Shown: positions 12,566 through 24,215, counted from the first letter of the stretch. The stretch: 64,000 nt of DNA from Alnus glutinosa (GCF_958979055.1 NC_084893.1:13871571-13935570), one strand, 5' to 3'. Notes: a model not told the origin generated them from the sequence alone. Program-made: numbers and translations.

Positions 12566-13062
12566 CATTTATTTTGTAGTGAAAGATGCAATTAATTCCA
12601 TTGATTTTGGGCTTAAAGCACACTTTGAGAAGACTTAGAAGATATGTTTAAGCTTAACCAATCATAATAAAAGACCTATATGATGTGGTTAAGTTTAATC
12701 AAATCAAGTGAATGATTAAATCGAAATTTCTCCACTAAGAGTCAAAATCGGATTGGATTCAAATTTGGATTATGCACATGTCTCAGTATTTGAATCATAA
12801 CTTTTTACTCAAATATTGGATTGCAATGAAATTGGTGGCGTTGGAAAGCTAATAAAAAATGAAATAAATATGTCAGAAATATCTTTTCCCTAATTCGGAT
12901 GATTACTATGCCAAAATTTCTCCACAATAAAAGACCATAATTCTGAACGAATTTGAAATCATTTTCCTACTTGGATTGAAATTTCAATCTCCTACTTGGA
13001 CAAGAAGACTCAAGAGATGATTTTTCTGAAATTTAAAGAGCTTCTAGGCCTCTCCTAGTCTC

Positions 13063-13070
13063 TATAAATA
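13063..13070 (+). promoter_or_regulatory. LTR TATA box in left arm of the palindrome
   Basis: CTATAAATAGAC matches a plant core promoter. The same box occurs at the equivalent place in the solo LTR (19539-19546) and inverted in the right arm near 13672-13679. A transcript starting ~30 bp downstream would cross the palindrome centre at 13351-13396. Confidence 0.55.
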
Positions 13071-14375
13071 GACCCCTAAGCTTTAAGAGAATGTGTGCTT
13101 ATGCTTGTGCTTGTGCTTGTGCTTAGCTTTAGACAGAAAATTCTTCTAGGAAGCTTGACAAGTTGAAGAGGAGAAGAACATGAAAGGAGGCCATCCTAGC
13201 ACCACGATGAGAGGCTAAATTCCTAATTGTAGCCTTTTCCAAGTAACAATGGTTTGATTGCATTTTAATTTGAGATTTCTATATGCATGATGGTTGTATA
13301 ACTGTGAGTATTGATCTTAATGTTTATATTCAATCATTATGAATTTCTTAAAATATGAATGATTGTTATCAATAGAAAATACTTTCTAAGACAAGATAAG
13401 AAATTCATAATGATTGAATATAAACATTAAGATCAATTCTCACAGTTATACAACTATCATGCATATAAAAATCCCAAATTAAAATGCAATCAAACCATTG
13501 TTACTTGGAAAAGGCTACAATTAGGAATTTAGCCTCTCATCGTGGTGCTAGGATGACCTCCTTTCATGTTCTTCTCCTCTTCAACTTGTCAAGCCTCCAA
13601 GAAGAATTTTCTGTCTAAAGCTAAGCACAAGCACAAGCACAAGCACACCTTCTCTTTAAGCTTAGGGGTCTATTTATAGAGATTAGGCGAGGCTAGAAGC
13701 TCTTGGAATTCCAGAAAAATCATCTCTCGAGTCTTCTTGTCCAAGTAGGAGATTGAAACTTCAATCCAAATAGGAAAATGATTCCAAATTCGTTCAGAAT
13801 TACGGTATTTTATTACGGGGTAATTTTGGTATAGTAAACGTCCGAATTAGGGAAAATATATTTCTGACATATTTATTTCATTTTTTATTAGCTTTCCAAC
13901 GCCGCCAATTTCATTACAATTCGATATCTGAGCAAAAAGTTATAATCAAAATACTGAGACATATGCAGAATCCAAATTTGAATCTAATCCGATTTTGACT
14001 CTTTGTGGAGAAATTCCGATTTAATCATTCACTTGATTTGATTAAACTTAACCACATCATATAGGTCTTCTATTATGATTGGTTAAGCTTAAACATATCT
14101 TCTAAGTCTTCTCAAAGTGTGCTTTAAGTCCCAAATCAATGGAATTAATTGCATCTTTATTTAAAACCTGAAAACAATAAAACAACACAAAATCAAACAA
14201 ATAACAATGCCAAGGAATTAACATATATAAGTTAATGGGCTTGAATGTGCAGCATTCAACACTTATCAACATGTTATGATATGTGTTGTCTAGATGTTGG
14301 CTTATGGCTAATTGTTATGCCACAGTGATGATCTATATTGTTTACAAAAAGAAAATAAAAATGGTCGTTACAAAC

Positions 14376-16900
14376 TGTAATGACCCGCTTTTTACAAAAG
14401 GCGTAAGTAATTATGTCTGGATAATTATGTGTCATTACTACTTCAGAGACAATAAATCTCGCAGCGGAAAAATACGAATATATATATATATTTTTTTTTA
14501 AAAAAAAAAAACAACAATAGGGACAATTCCATTTCAACACAATTAGAGCTTTGATTGAAATACTTCAAATTGCATTAAAATAATAAAAGAATCTTACAAA
14601 TAATTACACACAAAAGCGATAACATAAGAGCCACATACGGCACGAATCCTACATAACTATTGTCATATTACAAACTATAAAATACTATATAAGTTATTTA
14701 GAAAATACATAAAGAAAGTCCTGACATTAGCATAAAAGATAGACTATTCAGTAAGTCCATCACAAAATGGGAGACACTAGACAGTCTCATCTTTGAAATC
14801 TGGATCATCACAAGGATCCTGATAATCCTGATACTCATCAGTGTCAGTACCTGCACAATCATCTATGAGATGGTGGTTATAACCACAACCGCATGTTTAC
14901 ATAAGTGAGCTAACTGTCATTCAACAATATCAATGGATTATGCGTTATTTAAGGACAGAGATAACATAATGATGAGATGACAGTTTTCTATGCAAAGTTT
15001 TAAACAGTTGAATATACTCATTGCACTCCGCTCGTTTGAAGCCATTAACTCGGTAAGCATCTTTCTTGAGGCCGTTCCCTCTACATTACGTTTTATTAGC
15101 TTATTTTCACACTAGTAGAGTACGTTCCACGTTACTCTACTAGCACTTTGAGAGACGTTCCAATCAATATGAATTATTAGGGTTTTCGATTCAGGCACTA
15201 ATCTCATCCTAAACCTTTGGGAAACGTAGCTCCCAATATTAATAGGTTGATTGTTAACAATATGCAATAATCAGTCACACGCATCCAATTAAAATAAAAC
15301 ATAAACACAACACTATTGAAATCCAGTACTACCCTTAGTAAGTAATTTATACTTACTGTCCTTTGCTTCCACGGGGTCCACAAAAATATCAACTGCAGGA
15401 TTATATTCATGAAATACTAGATTAGCAAATAGTGCTAAAAAAATTATCATTTATCATTATCTCTTCTAGTCCTTTATTAAATGGAACCATTATTTGTTCG
15501 GGTATTACAATAGCTACATTTTATATTCATAACCTATCCTTATCTTTTTATACCATTAGATAAGTTCACATATATACATATTATTCCAATTAAATATATT
15601 CCCTTTCTAAAATATATATTCAGGACATATATTTCTTGTTTCTGGCACACATGTAATTAAGCATAAACATAGAGATACATATATAACCTTATAGATTGCC
15701 GTACTTGTATATATATATATATACATATAATTTAGAGCCTAAAGGTGCCATATGTGAACTCACTCATTTTCACGGTTTGCTATTCATTTTCTGTGCACTA
15801 CCACCGATTCACCCACTGCCGCTCACACTCACACACGTTCACTTCTCATGCCAACACTAACACATTTTATCAAACACCAACAGCATGTGTTCACCTAAAA
15901 ACAAGCCCACATGTTCACTACACATGCACACACGCCTACCTACCACTTACGGCACTAATAACCCCACACACACACACTCACGGTTTCCACATCAAAGTGT
16001 ACAACATATATATACATTTTACCTCTCAATCCCACACTTACAAGTTTTACCACAAAAGACACAGCACACATCTTTTATCTAACACACACACACACTTACA
16101 CGTCTATCTAAAACACATCCACATGTAGCACTTTACAAATACACACACCTGTACGCTCTATCACAGCACCCACGTCCATTTCTTTTGAACACAGCACACT
16201 TGTCCTTTATACCAAAAAATCATGCACGATCCATTCCCTACTAAAAGCTTAAAGTAATAAGACAAACTAAAAGTTCAAGATATATATATATATATATATA
16301 GTCCAAAACTGAAATAAGTGAGGACTTGTTCTTCCTTACCGAGAGAGAGTTCCAGCAACGATTTTAATTTCGTTTCCTACTTCCACACCGTGTCTAGCAA
16401 CAGAGGAAGGGAGAATGGCTTCCTGGTTTCTCTATGAAGTTTGGTCAGTGGAGGAATAAGGTACAAAGTGTATCTATTGTTCTTAAAAAACTCAAATAGC
16501 AAGGAGAAGAGGAAGGTAAAATAGAGAGTTGAAGTTTTGTTTTCTATTTATTTTGCTACTGGCCGGTACATATTACAAGGAATGAAGGATGTGTACAATT
16601 TTCTGGACTCTTTTCCATGTCTTAATAACAGAAACGGTAAGGAACGGGTAGTTTCTTTTCTCTCTTTTTTTTTTTCTTTGCTCTAATTGATGGCAGGGAA
16701 GGTTGCAGAAATTTCAATACAAGGAGGGAGTTCGGTTGATTTTATGAAATTGGCTTAAGCACGTCTTCATATCTATAGAGAACGTGAGGGGTCCAAATTC
16801 ACTTAAGCAAAATGATCCATGGTTAGGGAGCAAACAAGTGTTTGGTGAAGGCTTGATTAGGATAGAAAACCATCATTAGTTTTTTTTAAAAAATATCTCT
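14376..16900 (-). mobile_element. Diverged gypsy-type large LTR copy with CA-rich insert
   Basis: It begins TGTAATGACCC, comparable to TGTGACGACCC at 60371. It contains the same order of landmarks as that LTR: 'gcggaaa' near 14464, 'gagatggtggttataaccac' near 14866, and a 'tagtaagtaatttatacttact' block near 15337. The segment 15780-16130 is low-complexity, rich in CA/CAC, with no real gene although it translates to a His/Thr-rich frame. The far end (about 16850-16900) is not sharply defined and no target duplication was found. Confidence 0.55.
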
Positions 16901-17244
16901 TATCCCTTCTAATTATAATTTAAGTCCCAACTAATTGAGCTAACTAATTACTTTCCGATTCCAACATAACTATAACCTCTCATACCTATTTTTAGACCCA
17001 TGAATTATCTTTAAAATATCATACTAGCAATGATGATCACTCAACAAAAATCATCTTTAGATATGCGTACACTGTTCACTCAGTAACTTCAAGTCGGCTA
17101 CTCCCTGCATTCTTCACATATCTAACTCTGATTTTTGCTCATGTCGTGTCCACTGTATGACTTGGGTTTGATTCTATTTTAGCTAAGTTTTGTTGTGTCA
17201 AGGGTGATGATTCTCCTTCACAAAATACCTTGCTTGGTGATACA
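16901..17244. other. Intergenic AT-rich stretch
   Basis: No coding frame, no TIR and no recognisable repeat was seen. The segment separates the diverged LTR from the solo LTR beginning at 17245. Confidence 0.4.
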
Positions 17245-17339
17245 TGATAAGCGTTGAATGTTGCACATTCAAACCCCTTAACTTGCATATGTTAATTCCT
17301 CCCACGTATGTTGCAAATGATTCATTGGGTAACTAAGGT

Positions 17340-17565
17340 TTACTCGTCAAGTAAAGCCTCCAACAATTCATTCTATAGGGCGAGTGGGCGCGACATCGAT
17401 ATTGTAGCAGAACTGCTTGATGAACTTGTCTGCCAACCCAGCGAATGTTGGAATTGATTCGGCCGGGAGGTTGGTAAGCCAGTCTAATGCTGCCCCGGAA
17501 AGGCTTCATTGGAATAAGCGGATAAGGTTTGCATCGTCGCCAACGAATTCCGTGCAGTAATGGAA
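17340..17565 (-). pseudogene. Ty3/gypsy gag fragment (Retrotrans_gag) inside the solo LTR
   Basis: The minus-strand translation gives ANLIRLF, then SGAALDWLTNLP, then a block near FAGLADKFIKQF and YNIDVAPTRP. This is the typical capsid-region pattern 'LF..SL.G.A..W...LP...I.tf..l...F..qF'. There is one in-frame stop. It forms the left part of the insertion in the solo LTR and has no element ends of its own. Confidence 0.75.
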
Positions 17566-18190
17566 ACACGATTGCAGGTGAGCTGAATCTGCCCCCCTCT
17601 AATGGAAACCCTTACCTTCCTCACCTGGAATTTTCGAAATCTAAGCATTCATGCACTTCCCCTTACCCGAATTGTCTTCCTATCGAACTGCTTACCGCAG
17701 TTTTACCGTATCCGGGTTTATAGTGATGTTCGAAATAGCTTCTGGTATCAAGTCGAGTCTTATGTCGGTGAACCAAGATCCCCTTTAGGAAACCCATGGA
17801 CCGATGTAGATTCTTCCTCTCTAATCGTGTAGGGGATTTTAAATGGACCATTTGTTACCACGCTGTGAGCAAGCATGAGGGGATCACCTTTGATGATCAT
17901 TTTGCCTGAACATATAAATATCATAGTATATATGGATACTCCTTCGTCCCCGAGGGTTAGGATCAAGGGCCGGGAGAGCTCTCCTTCGGACCCTCTCCCT
18001 GCGGTCGAGCTATGATATAGTAACCTCGCCCTTTATTCAAAATGGTACCATTCGCACATTACCTTATATAGGATTTAACCAGGACCCTATTAGTGCTGGG
18101 CTCTAACGGAAAGCGGGATCGTACCTCTTTTTCCATGAATATCCTTCGCCCGTTATAGTACCTGCAGCCCCCTGGAGGCTAACCTACAAG
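17566..18190. other. Unassigned part of the composite insertion in the solo LTR
   Basis: Unlike the rest of the window this piece is fairly GC-balanced (for example 'ccgggagagctctccttcggaccctctccctgcggtcgagc' near 17970). It has short open frames of 62-76 aa with no recognised domain. It lies between the gag fragment and the LINE fragment and may come from another retroelement or from host sequence. Confidence 0.3.
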
Positions 18191-19011
18191 ATCTCTTCAT
18201 GGCCCTTTTCTTCCTATAAGAGAGCACCGCATATGTGAATAGGTTATACTCTGGCCATCCCCTATCTAACGGCGTACCTTTTGCTTTGGTGCTTACTCTT
18301 ATCTTGGCCAACTTTCTTCATCAGGAACTAGTAGATGCCATTGACTCATCTCTGGCTGCTAACAATTCCAATGTTGATAATTCTGGTATTCAGGCTATTA
18401 TGCCTATTATCTCTCAGCCTGATCATGAACTCATAAACAAGATGGAGTCTAATATATTCCTTGTTTGACTGAAATCCAAAGATGATGCTAACGTTCCAAA
18501 GGAACAAGCTGCTCAGACTAAGGGATACTTATCGGACTCTTTTCCTATGAGAGAAGCAAACACTTCTTTGCAGGAAATTTTTACCATGTGTAAGGACTTC
18601 TCTCAAGTGTTATCTACAGCTTCGATATTCAAGAACACTGACTGTGCCCAGAAAGATTAAGCTTCTGAATTCTACAAGGAGATTGTCAAAGTACAAGAAT
18701 CGAACTTGAAGAGCTCCAGAAGGGTTACTAGAGCGTTGACTCGTTCTTCTCAAACTTCTTCCATTGTTAGCCATGATTAATAACCTCTTGTGGAATATCA
18801 GAGGCATAGGCAACATCAAATCAAGAAGGAGGGTTGTCAAGCTTGTATAAAGAAAGATGTATAATAAATCGTTGATTGCTATTCTTGAACCTCTTCACCA
18901 TGCTAATAAGATTCAGGAATTCTCCAACAGAATGGATTTCAACTTTTCATTGGCAAATCAAGAGGCAGATGACAAAATATGGCTCTGTTGGAATCATGAA
19001 GTGAATGTAGC
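18191..19011 (+). mobile_element. LINE fragment: end of ORF1 and start of ORF2 endonuclease
   Basis: From 18775 the frame reads MINNLLWNIRGIGN, then LIAILEPLHHANKIQEF and DKIWLCWNHEVNV. This is the amino end of the LINE apurinic-like endonuclease, which in intact copies begins N-x-LxWNxRGxxN. Upstream (18235-18779) is a serine- and asparagine-rich frame with three stops ending SSQTSSIVSHD, consistent with an ORF1 carboxyl end. The fragment stops abruptly where the LTR sequence resumes ('cattgttatttg', about 19012). Confidence 0.65.
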
Positions 19012-20527
19012 ATTGTTATTTGTTTGATTTTGTGTTATTTTATTATTTTCAGGTTTTAAATAAAGATGCAATTAATTTCATTGATTTTGGGCTTAAAGCA
19101 CACTTTGAGAAGACCTAGAAGATATGTTTAAGCTTAACCAATCATAATAGAAGACCTATATGATGTGTTTAAGTTTAATCAAGGGAATGATTAAATCGAA
19201 ATTTCTCCAATAAGAGTCAAAATCGGATTGGATTCAAATTTGGATTCTGCATACGTTGAGGTGTTTTGATCATAACTTTCTGATCAGATCTCATATTGCA
19301 ATGAAATTGATGGCGTTGGAAAGATAATAAAAAATATAAAAAATATATTAGAAATAAGTTTTTCCTAATTCGGACGTTTACCATGCCAAAATCGCCCCCA
19401 CAATAAAAGACTGCATATCATGACGAATTTGGAATCATTTTCCTACTTAGATTGAATTTTCAATCTCCTACTTGGACTAAGGAACTAAGTTTTGATTTTT
19501 TCATAGATTTCTAAGGCTTCTAAGCCTCTTCTAACCTCTATAAATATGCCTCTAAACATTGAAGAAAGACACTGCCACTTAGAGCAAATTCAAAGAAAAA
19601 CTTCTTGAAGGCTTGAAGAATTAAAGAGAAGTTAATCATGGCAGGAGGCCATTGTAGTAGCGTCATGAGTGGCTAAAAACCTTTGTAGGGTATTGATGTA
19701 GCCCTATCCAAGCACAATGGTTTGATTGTATTTTAATTTAGAGAATTTTAGTTTATGCATGTTGGTTGTATAATTATGAGAATTGCTATAATTTGATATT
19801 GTTTTCCATCTTTTAATGCAATTGTTCTTTAATTCATAATCAATATTGGTAGAATTCTTCTCTTGTCTTAGAAAGCTTTTTACCTTTATTGAACTCAAAT
19901 CATTCTTATTTTCTGTGATTATGAGAATGATGATTATACAACGGGTTTAATTGACATTTGATCAAGAGGATTAGATAGGTTATGCCTAGAGAAGACGAAT
20001 CGTACTACACCCTAGTTTAGTGTAATTTAGGTAGACAATTTGTACTAATCGAAGATGAGTTATACTTTTCCATTGATTGTATGTATCTTATTAAAGATGT
20101 AGCTAATCCATGCCTAGGAAAGAAGGGTCGTACCGGATCTTAGTGGTTAGGTGGACGATCCGTGCCAACCGAAGATGGATTATACTTATGCTTTAATAAG
20201 GTAATTTCTTTGTTTATTTATAACATGCATATAATGAATTTCTCTAATTAAATATGATTAACCATTGATGTGCGGATAGCGGTAAAGTCAATACTCTACT
20301 ATTTCTCTCTCTTATATTTCAATTCTCTTTTATGTTTCTGCACTTTAGTTAATCACAAATTCAACAATCTTTTCTTAAGTTATTTTTAATTTTCACAAAC
20401 TTGATAACAATACCCATGTAGTCCTTGAGGTTCGACACCCTCTCTATAGCCTTATCCTACAAGGATTTGTCCTATTGCGAGTGGTTATTTATTATTGATA
20501 TATTTTGGTAAACAAAAGATCACATCA

Positions 20528-21150
20528 ATACCTACACCGAGTTCACATATACTGGAAAAATCAATTGCTCTAGGAATCATCTTCTTTTGTGGTTGTGTTT
20601 ATTAGTATCCGGGTGGTTATATATATATATACCATATAATTAGGACTTCTTACATGAATTAATTAAACACATCTATATATGTAGATCAATTAAATCTTGT
20701 ATTCACATATGTGCATATTCGCATTTATATATATGAGTCATAAGACACATCAATCATGCAACAAAAATAGGCACATACATCCATCAACATCGTCTATAAG
20801 TTATGTCAAGATCACACATGTAATCAAAGCATATGAAAACATTCATAGAAGACGATTGAGAATATGATAATGTAAAACATGTGCAAGTGTTAAGAACACT
20901 TACTCAAAAACACTTTCCTTATTTTTCTTTTTTCTTTTTTCTTTTTCTTTTTTTTTTAAAAAATGCAACAAATGCAAAATTACTAAAGCAGGAAAATCAC
21001 ACACAACAAGCTAGAAGGGAAAAAAAAAAAAAAAAATTCAAAAAAAAAATCAATGCATACAAAATAACTAACCAAAAGCAATGCACGAAAGCAATAAAAA
21101 GACATTATGTGCATAAATGCATATGCAGATGCATGCCCTAGGATATCAAC
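20528..21150. other. AT-rich spacer with homopolymer runs
   Basis: It contains TA repeats (20620-20630) and long T and A runs (20938-20960; 21020-21055). The 86-aa lysine-rich frame at 20881 is low-complexity. No gene or repeat family is recognised. Confidence 0.4.
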
Positions 21151-21189
21151 ATGGATGCATGAAGACCCAACCCTAGACATGCTACAAGG

Positions 21190-21700
21190 CACCTAAAACT
21201 AGGTAGGTCTCTTGCCTTCCCCTTTATGGGGTGAGTGGCAGCCTCTCCTCTAAGCATGTTCCTAATCTCTAGAGAAACACCACTAGTCACTTATAACTTT
21301 TCCATTTTAGACACTAGATCTTGAACCATTGGGATAAGTTTTCCCAGGTTAGCCCTAGGTGGAGGATATTCTCTTTTAGGTTGCCTAGATCTAAGGTAGT
21401 AACAATGAGTATGGATGTGAGCCATCTTACCACAATGAACAATACTTAGGAACAAACCTCTTTAGATGTTGATTCCTAGAAGGTTCGAAATCCTTAACAC
21501 TAGACTTCAAGAGACTCCTATTATTTTTCCCTTGATCAAACTTCTTAAGTCCCTCAAACACTTGACTTCCTTCCCTTTCGCTAGTTTCCTATGACTGGGA
21601 CTAGGACTAGAATCCTCACCAATAGTATGTGGCATAAACAAAATCCTTCATTGAAAATCAAGTGGGTTTTGAGAAGTAAAAGCCTCGTTTTTAAAACCCA
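21190..21700 (-). pseudogene. Possible retroelement gag remnant with degraded zinc knuckle
   Basis: On the minus strand around 21390-21450 the translation gives HCGKMAHIHTHCYYLRSR, which resembles a CCHC zinc knuckle (C-x2-C-GK-x-GHI-x4-C) with its first cysteine lost. This is common in plant Copia gag. The surrounding frames are short and interrupted. Family assignment is tentative. Confidence 0.35.
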
Positions 21701-22470
21701 ATCCAAACCCAACCCCAAGGGGTTTTTGAGAACTTAAAAGTTTATCTAGATTAACACTAGATTCATGAGGCACATCAACATTTGACTAAACAATCCATGT
21801 TTTAAGTTTGCAAATTCCACCTCTATTTAGAAAATTTTATTGTTGGATTTAAGTTTCTGTTAAAAATCACTATTGAGGGTATTTTTGCAACATAGTAACC
21901 AATGGATTGCTGCTTTCTTTTGAAAAAAAAATAAGGGTGATCAATCACCCCATGGAAAGTAATTGACCGGCCCTTGGCAATCTTCAAAACCCACGAAACT
22001 CCCCACTTCTTAAACACCCAAAAACACCTTTAAACACATTTCTTTCACCAAAACCCTCCCCCAACCACCGCTAGCCACCCTGTTACGCCGAAGTAACACC
22101 ACCAAACGTGTAGACACGCCTACAAATGAGTTAAGCTGTGTTTTCTCCTTTCATTTTTTGATTTGGGGAAGAACTAGGGTTTTTTAGTTTTGTTAAATCT
22201 TTGATGTTTGATTGATAGGTTTTGAAATTGGTTATTTGGGCATTCATTAGATGGCTTATGACGTCATTTTCACGCATCACATTGTGCCATAAGCCCTAAA
22301 AACTGAAATCCCCAATGAACTCCATTCCATTTTGGGTAATTCAAACCCTAAAGTGGCTGACTTTTGGGCAAAGTCCATTATTGAATTGCAAAATACATTA
22401 ACTCTTAAAATATAATAAATCTAAAGAACAAATATTCTTTTTTTATCATGCATCATCTTGTCATGTTGAA
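21701..22470. other. Intergenic stretch with a ~50-bp direct repeat
   Basis: The block 'ttgcaaaatacattaactc...aataaatctaaag' at about 22386-22426 is repeated at about 22480-22521. The second copy is broken by the MITE beginning at 22522 and resumes after it ('aagaacaaatgttcttttt', 'tcatgcagcatcttgtc'). No gene seen. Confidence 0.5.
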
Positions 22471-22521
22471 CCATTATTGCATTGCAAAATGCATTAACTC
22501 TTAAAATATAATAAATCTAAA

Positions 22522-23276
22522 GGTTTAAGACCTTTTTAGTACATGTGATTTGGAAACTTTATTTTTTAGTAGTTTCAATTTGCATCGCAGATGGTACATA
22601 GGTTTTGGGAAAAGATGGACTCAGTACCACCGTTAGTTTTTCCGTCAAAAAACTAACGGTATGCCATGTGTCAACTCCTGAGAGTAGACACGTGTCATAA
22701 TGTAAAAATAAAAAATAAAAAGGGAAAATAAAAAACGTTAAAAATTAATAAAAAAATTAAAAAAATAAAACTTTAAAAAAATAAAAATAAAAGTATTAAA
22801 AACATTTTTAAAAAATTAGGGTTGAACCACCTCCATGATTTGTTTGGGGGTGGTTCGGCCACCCCAAGAGCCAAAACCCCTTAATACATTTTTTTTTTTT
22901 TGGCTCTTTGGCCCTTGGGGGTGGCCGAACCACCCCTGTGGCCGGTTCGACCACCCCTAAGTGCCAAAACCCCTTAATACTTTTTTTTTTTTTTTGCTCT
23001 TTGGCGAGCCACCCCCAAACCCACCCCTCTTTTTTTTCAATTTTTTATTTATTACTTTTATTATTTTTAATTTTTTTTTTTTTTTTTTTACATTATGACA
23101 CGTGTCTACCCTCAGGGATCGACATGTGGCAAACAATTAGTTTTTGGACGGAAAATCTAACGGAGGTACCAATTCAGTCTTTTCCCAAAACTCAGTTACC
23201 ATCTACGATGCGAATTGAAACTGAGGTACCAAATAATAAAGTTTTCAAACCACAGGTACCAAAAACGTCTTTAACC
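22522..23276. mobile_element. Foldback MITE (~755 bp) with long TIRs
   Basis: The left end reads GGTTTAAGACC and the right end GTCTTTAACC. Inverted similarity continues for ~170 bp through 'ttagtttttccgtcaaaaa' and its complement and through 'gacacgtgtcataatg'. The centre holds a second inverted motif, 'gggtggttcggccacccc' and 'gccgaaccacccctgtggcc'. Flanks ATAAATCTAAAG (22511-22522) and ATAAAAATAAAG (23277-23288) are similar, but the exact target duplication is unclear. The 156-aa plus-strand ORF across it is a translation of the arm and T runs. Confidence 0.72.
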
Positions 23277-24160
23277 ATAAAAATAAAGAACAAATGTTCT
23301 TTTTTTTTTTTTTTATCATGCAGCATCTTGTCAAGCCATGTTGACCCACTAACCATCAGAATTGGAAACTCGTCTTGAAATACAAAGTTGTCTCATTTTG
23401 AATTAACTTTTCAACACCACCAAGTTTGTCTTCATATGATGTTAGAGTCAAAAGATATAACCGTTTTACTCTGACTGTCTTTTTTTATCGGCATAAACAA
23501 GCATGAATTATTCATGTCTTGAGCAATAATTTGATCTCAACTCAACCCTTTTCATAATTACAGTACACAAATTTTGTCATTGAATTAGCCAATACTAAAA
23601 ACCTAACAGCAAAAAAACAAAAGAACAAGGCAGAAGGAATATTCAAATTCATATATAAGGTGGCATGATGATTTAGGTAAAATAGGAGAGAGCCAGACTT
23701 CTATAGAACATTATCTTAATTATACTGACGGATATATTAATGCAGGGGATAAACTATGATGGGAAGAGGTTCCATCAAATTGATGGGCCTCATTTATTTT
23801 CACCTTTATTGGTGTATGCAGTAATTTAGAACATTTAAGAGGTTCTTATACAATATATGGTAATGAAGTGAAAAATAGTTACAGTTATTGTCACCTATAT
23901 TGTTTTTGTTTTGAGAGGAAAAAATAAAATAAAATTAAAAGACAAGAAGAAAAATGATAACAAACAAAGTCATAAATGGTACTATGGCAGTCAACTATGT
24001 GACAACAAAGAGGTCTAGAAAACTGTGTATTGTGACCAATGACATTCGAATATGAAGGCAAATGGTTGTTAGGTAATTAATAACCTTGTAACGTCTGAGT
24101 GTCATCTTTAATTCTTCGGTAATTACAACTTTTTTCACAAATTAAATGACATTTCTCAAG
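23277..24160. other. Intergenic region upstream of the PMEI gene
   Basis: AT-rich sequence without recognisable coding potential or repeat family. It presumably contains the promoter of the gene at 24216. Confidence 0.4.
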
Positions 24161-24167
24161 TTTCATG

Positions 24168-24174
24168 TATAAAA
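24168..24174 (+). promoter_or_regulatory. Putative TATA box of the PMEI gene
   Basis: TATAAAA lies 48 bp upstream of the ATG at 24216, a spacing that fits a short 5' leader of about 15-20 nt. Position relative to a good coding frame is the only evidence. Confidence 0.5.
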
Positions 24175-24215
24175 TGTCAAGAGAATAGGCAAAGCATTGA
24201 TCATCATATAAGAGA

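Larger units (their letters stand above)
2879..12581 (+). mobile_element. CACTA (En/Spm) DNA transposon, 9.7 kb, degenerate
   Basis: The termini are CACTACAAAAA (from 2879) and TTTTGTAGTG (to 12581), the diagnostic CACTA TIR. The target duplication is AAA at 2876-2878 and 12582-12584. Two related LTR copies in this window (14168-14180 inverted, and about 19060) read straight through 'taaataaagatgcaatt', giving the empty site. Both subterminal regions (2905-3170; 12075-12565) hold many direct and inverted copies of a motif like CTTGGCACAT-ATATGTGCCAG, expected binding sites of a TnpA-type protein. Inside are a TNP2-type transposase gene and a second gene, both on the plus strand and both broken, so the copy is probably non-autonomous. 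Confidence 0.93.
2766..14268. mobile_element. Palindromic (tail-to-tail) LTR composite, flanked by 5-bp TSD, containing a CACTA element
   Basis: Left arm: 2766-2878 plus 12582-13350. Right arm: 13397-14268, inverted. Both outer ends carry the same LTR terminus (TGATTAGCGTTGAAT on the left; on the minus strand TGATAAGTGTTGAAT on the right). The arms are ~875 bp each, nearly identical by eye, and meet at a 10-bp stem (GAATTTCTTA at 13341-13350; TAAGAAATTC at 13397-13406) with a 46-nt loop. The perfect duplication ACATG lies at 2761-2765 and 14269-14273, so the whole palindrome looks like one integration event. Each arm is only the first ~55% of the LTR that is present in full at 17245-20527. 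The arms carry a TATA box (13063-13070) pointing into the palindrome. Confidence 0.8.
17245..20527 (+). mobile_element. Solo LTR (TGATAAG...CACATCA) interrupted by a composite insertion
   Basis: The LTR starts TGATAAGCGTTGAAT and ends GATCACATCA, flanked by ATACA (17240-17244) and ATACC (20528-20532), a 5-bp duplication with one mismatch. Without the insert (about 17298-19011) the LTR is ~1.57 kb. The 3' part has the 'ccttgaggttcgacaccc' motif seen near the ends of Tat/Ogre/Athila-type gypsy LTRs (family call is inference). This copy gives the empty-site sequence for the CACTA insertion and the full-length reference for the arms of the 2766-14268 palindrome. Confidence 0.75.

Noticed and set aside
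15745..16128. 127-aa plus-strand ORF rich in His and Thr
   Set aside because: Translation of a CA/CAC-rich low-complexity stretch inside a diverged LTR; no domain and no gene-like context.
22908..23378. 156-aa plus-strand ORF
   Set aside because: Runs through T homopolymers and MITE arms; Phe/Leu content is compositional.
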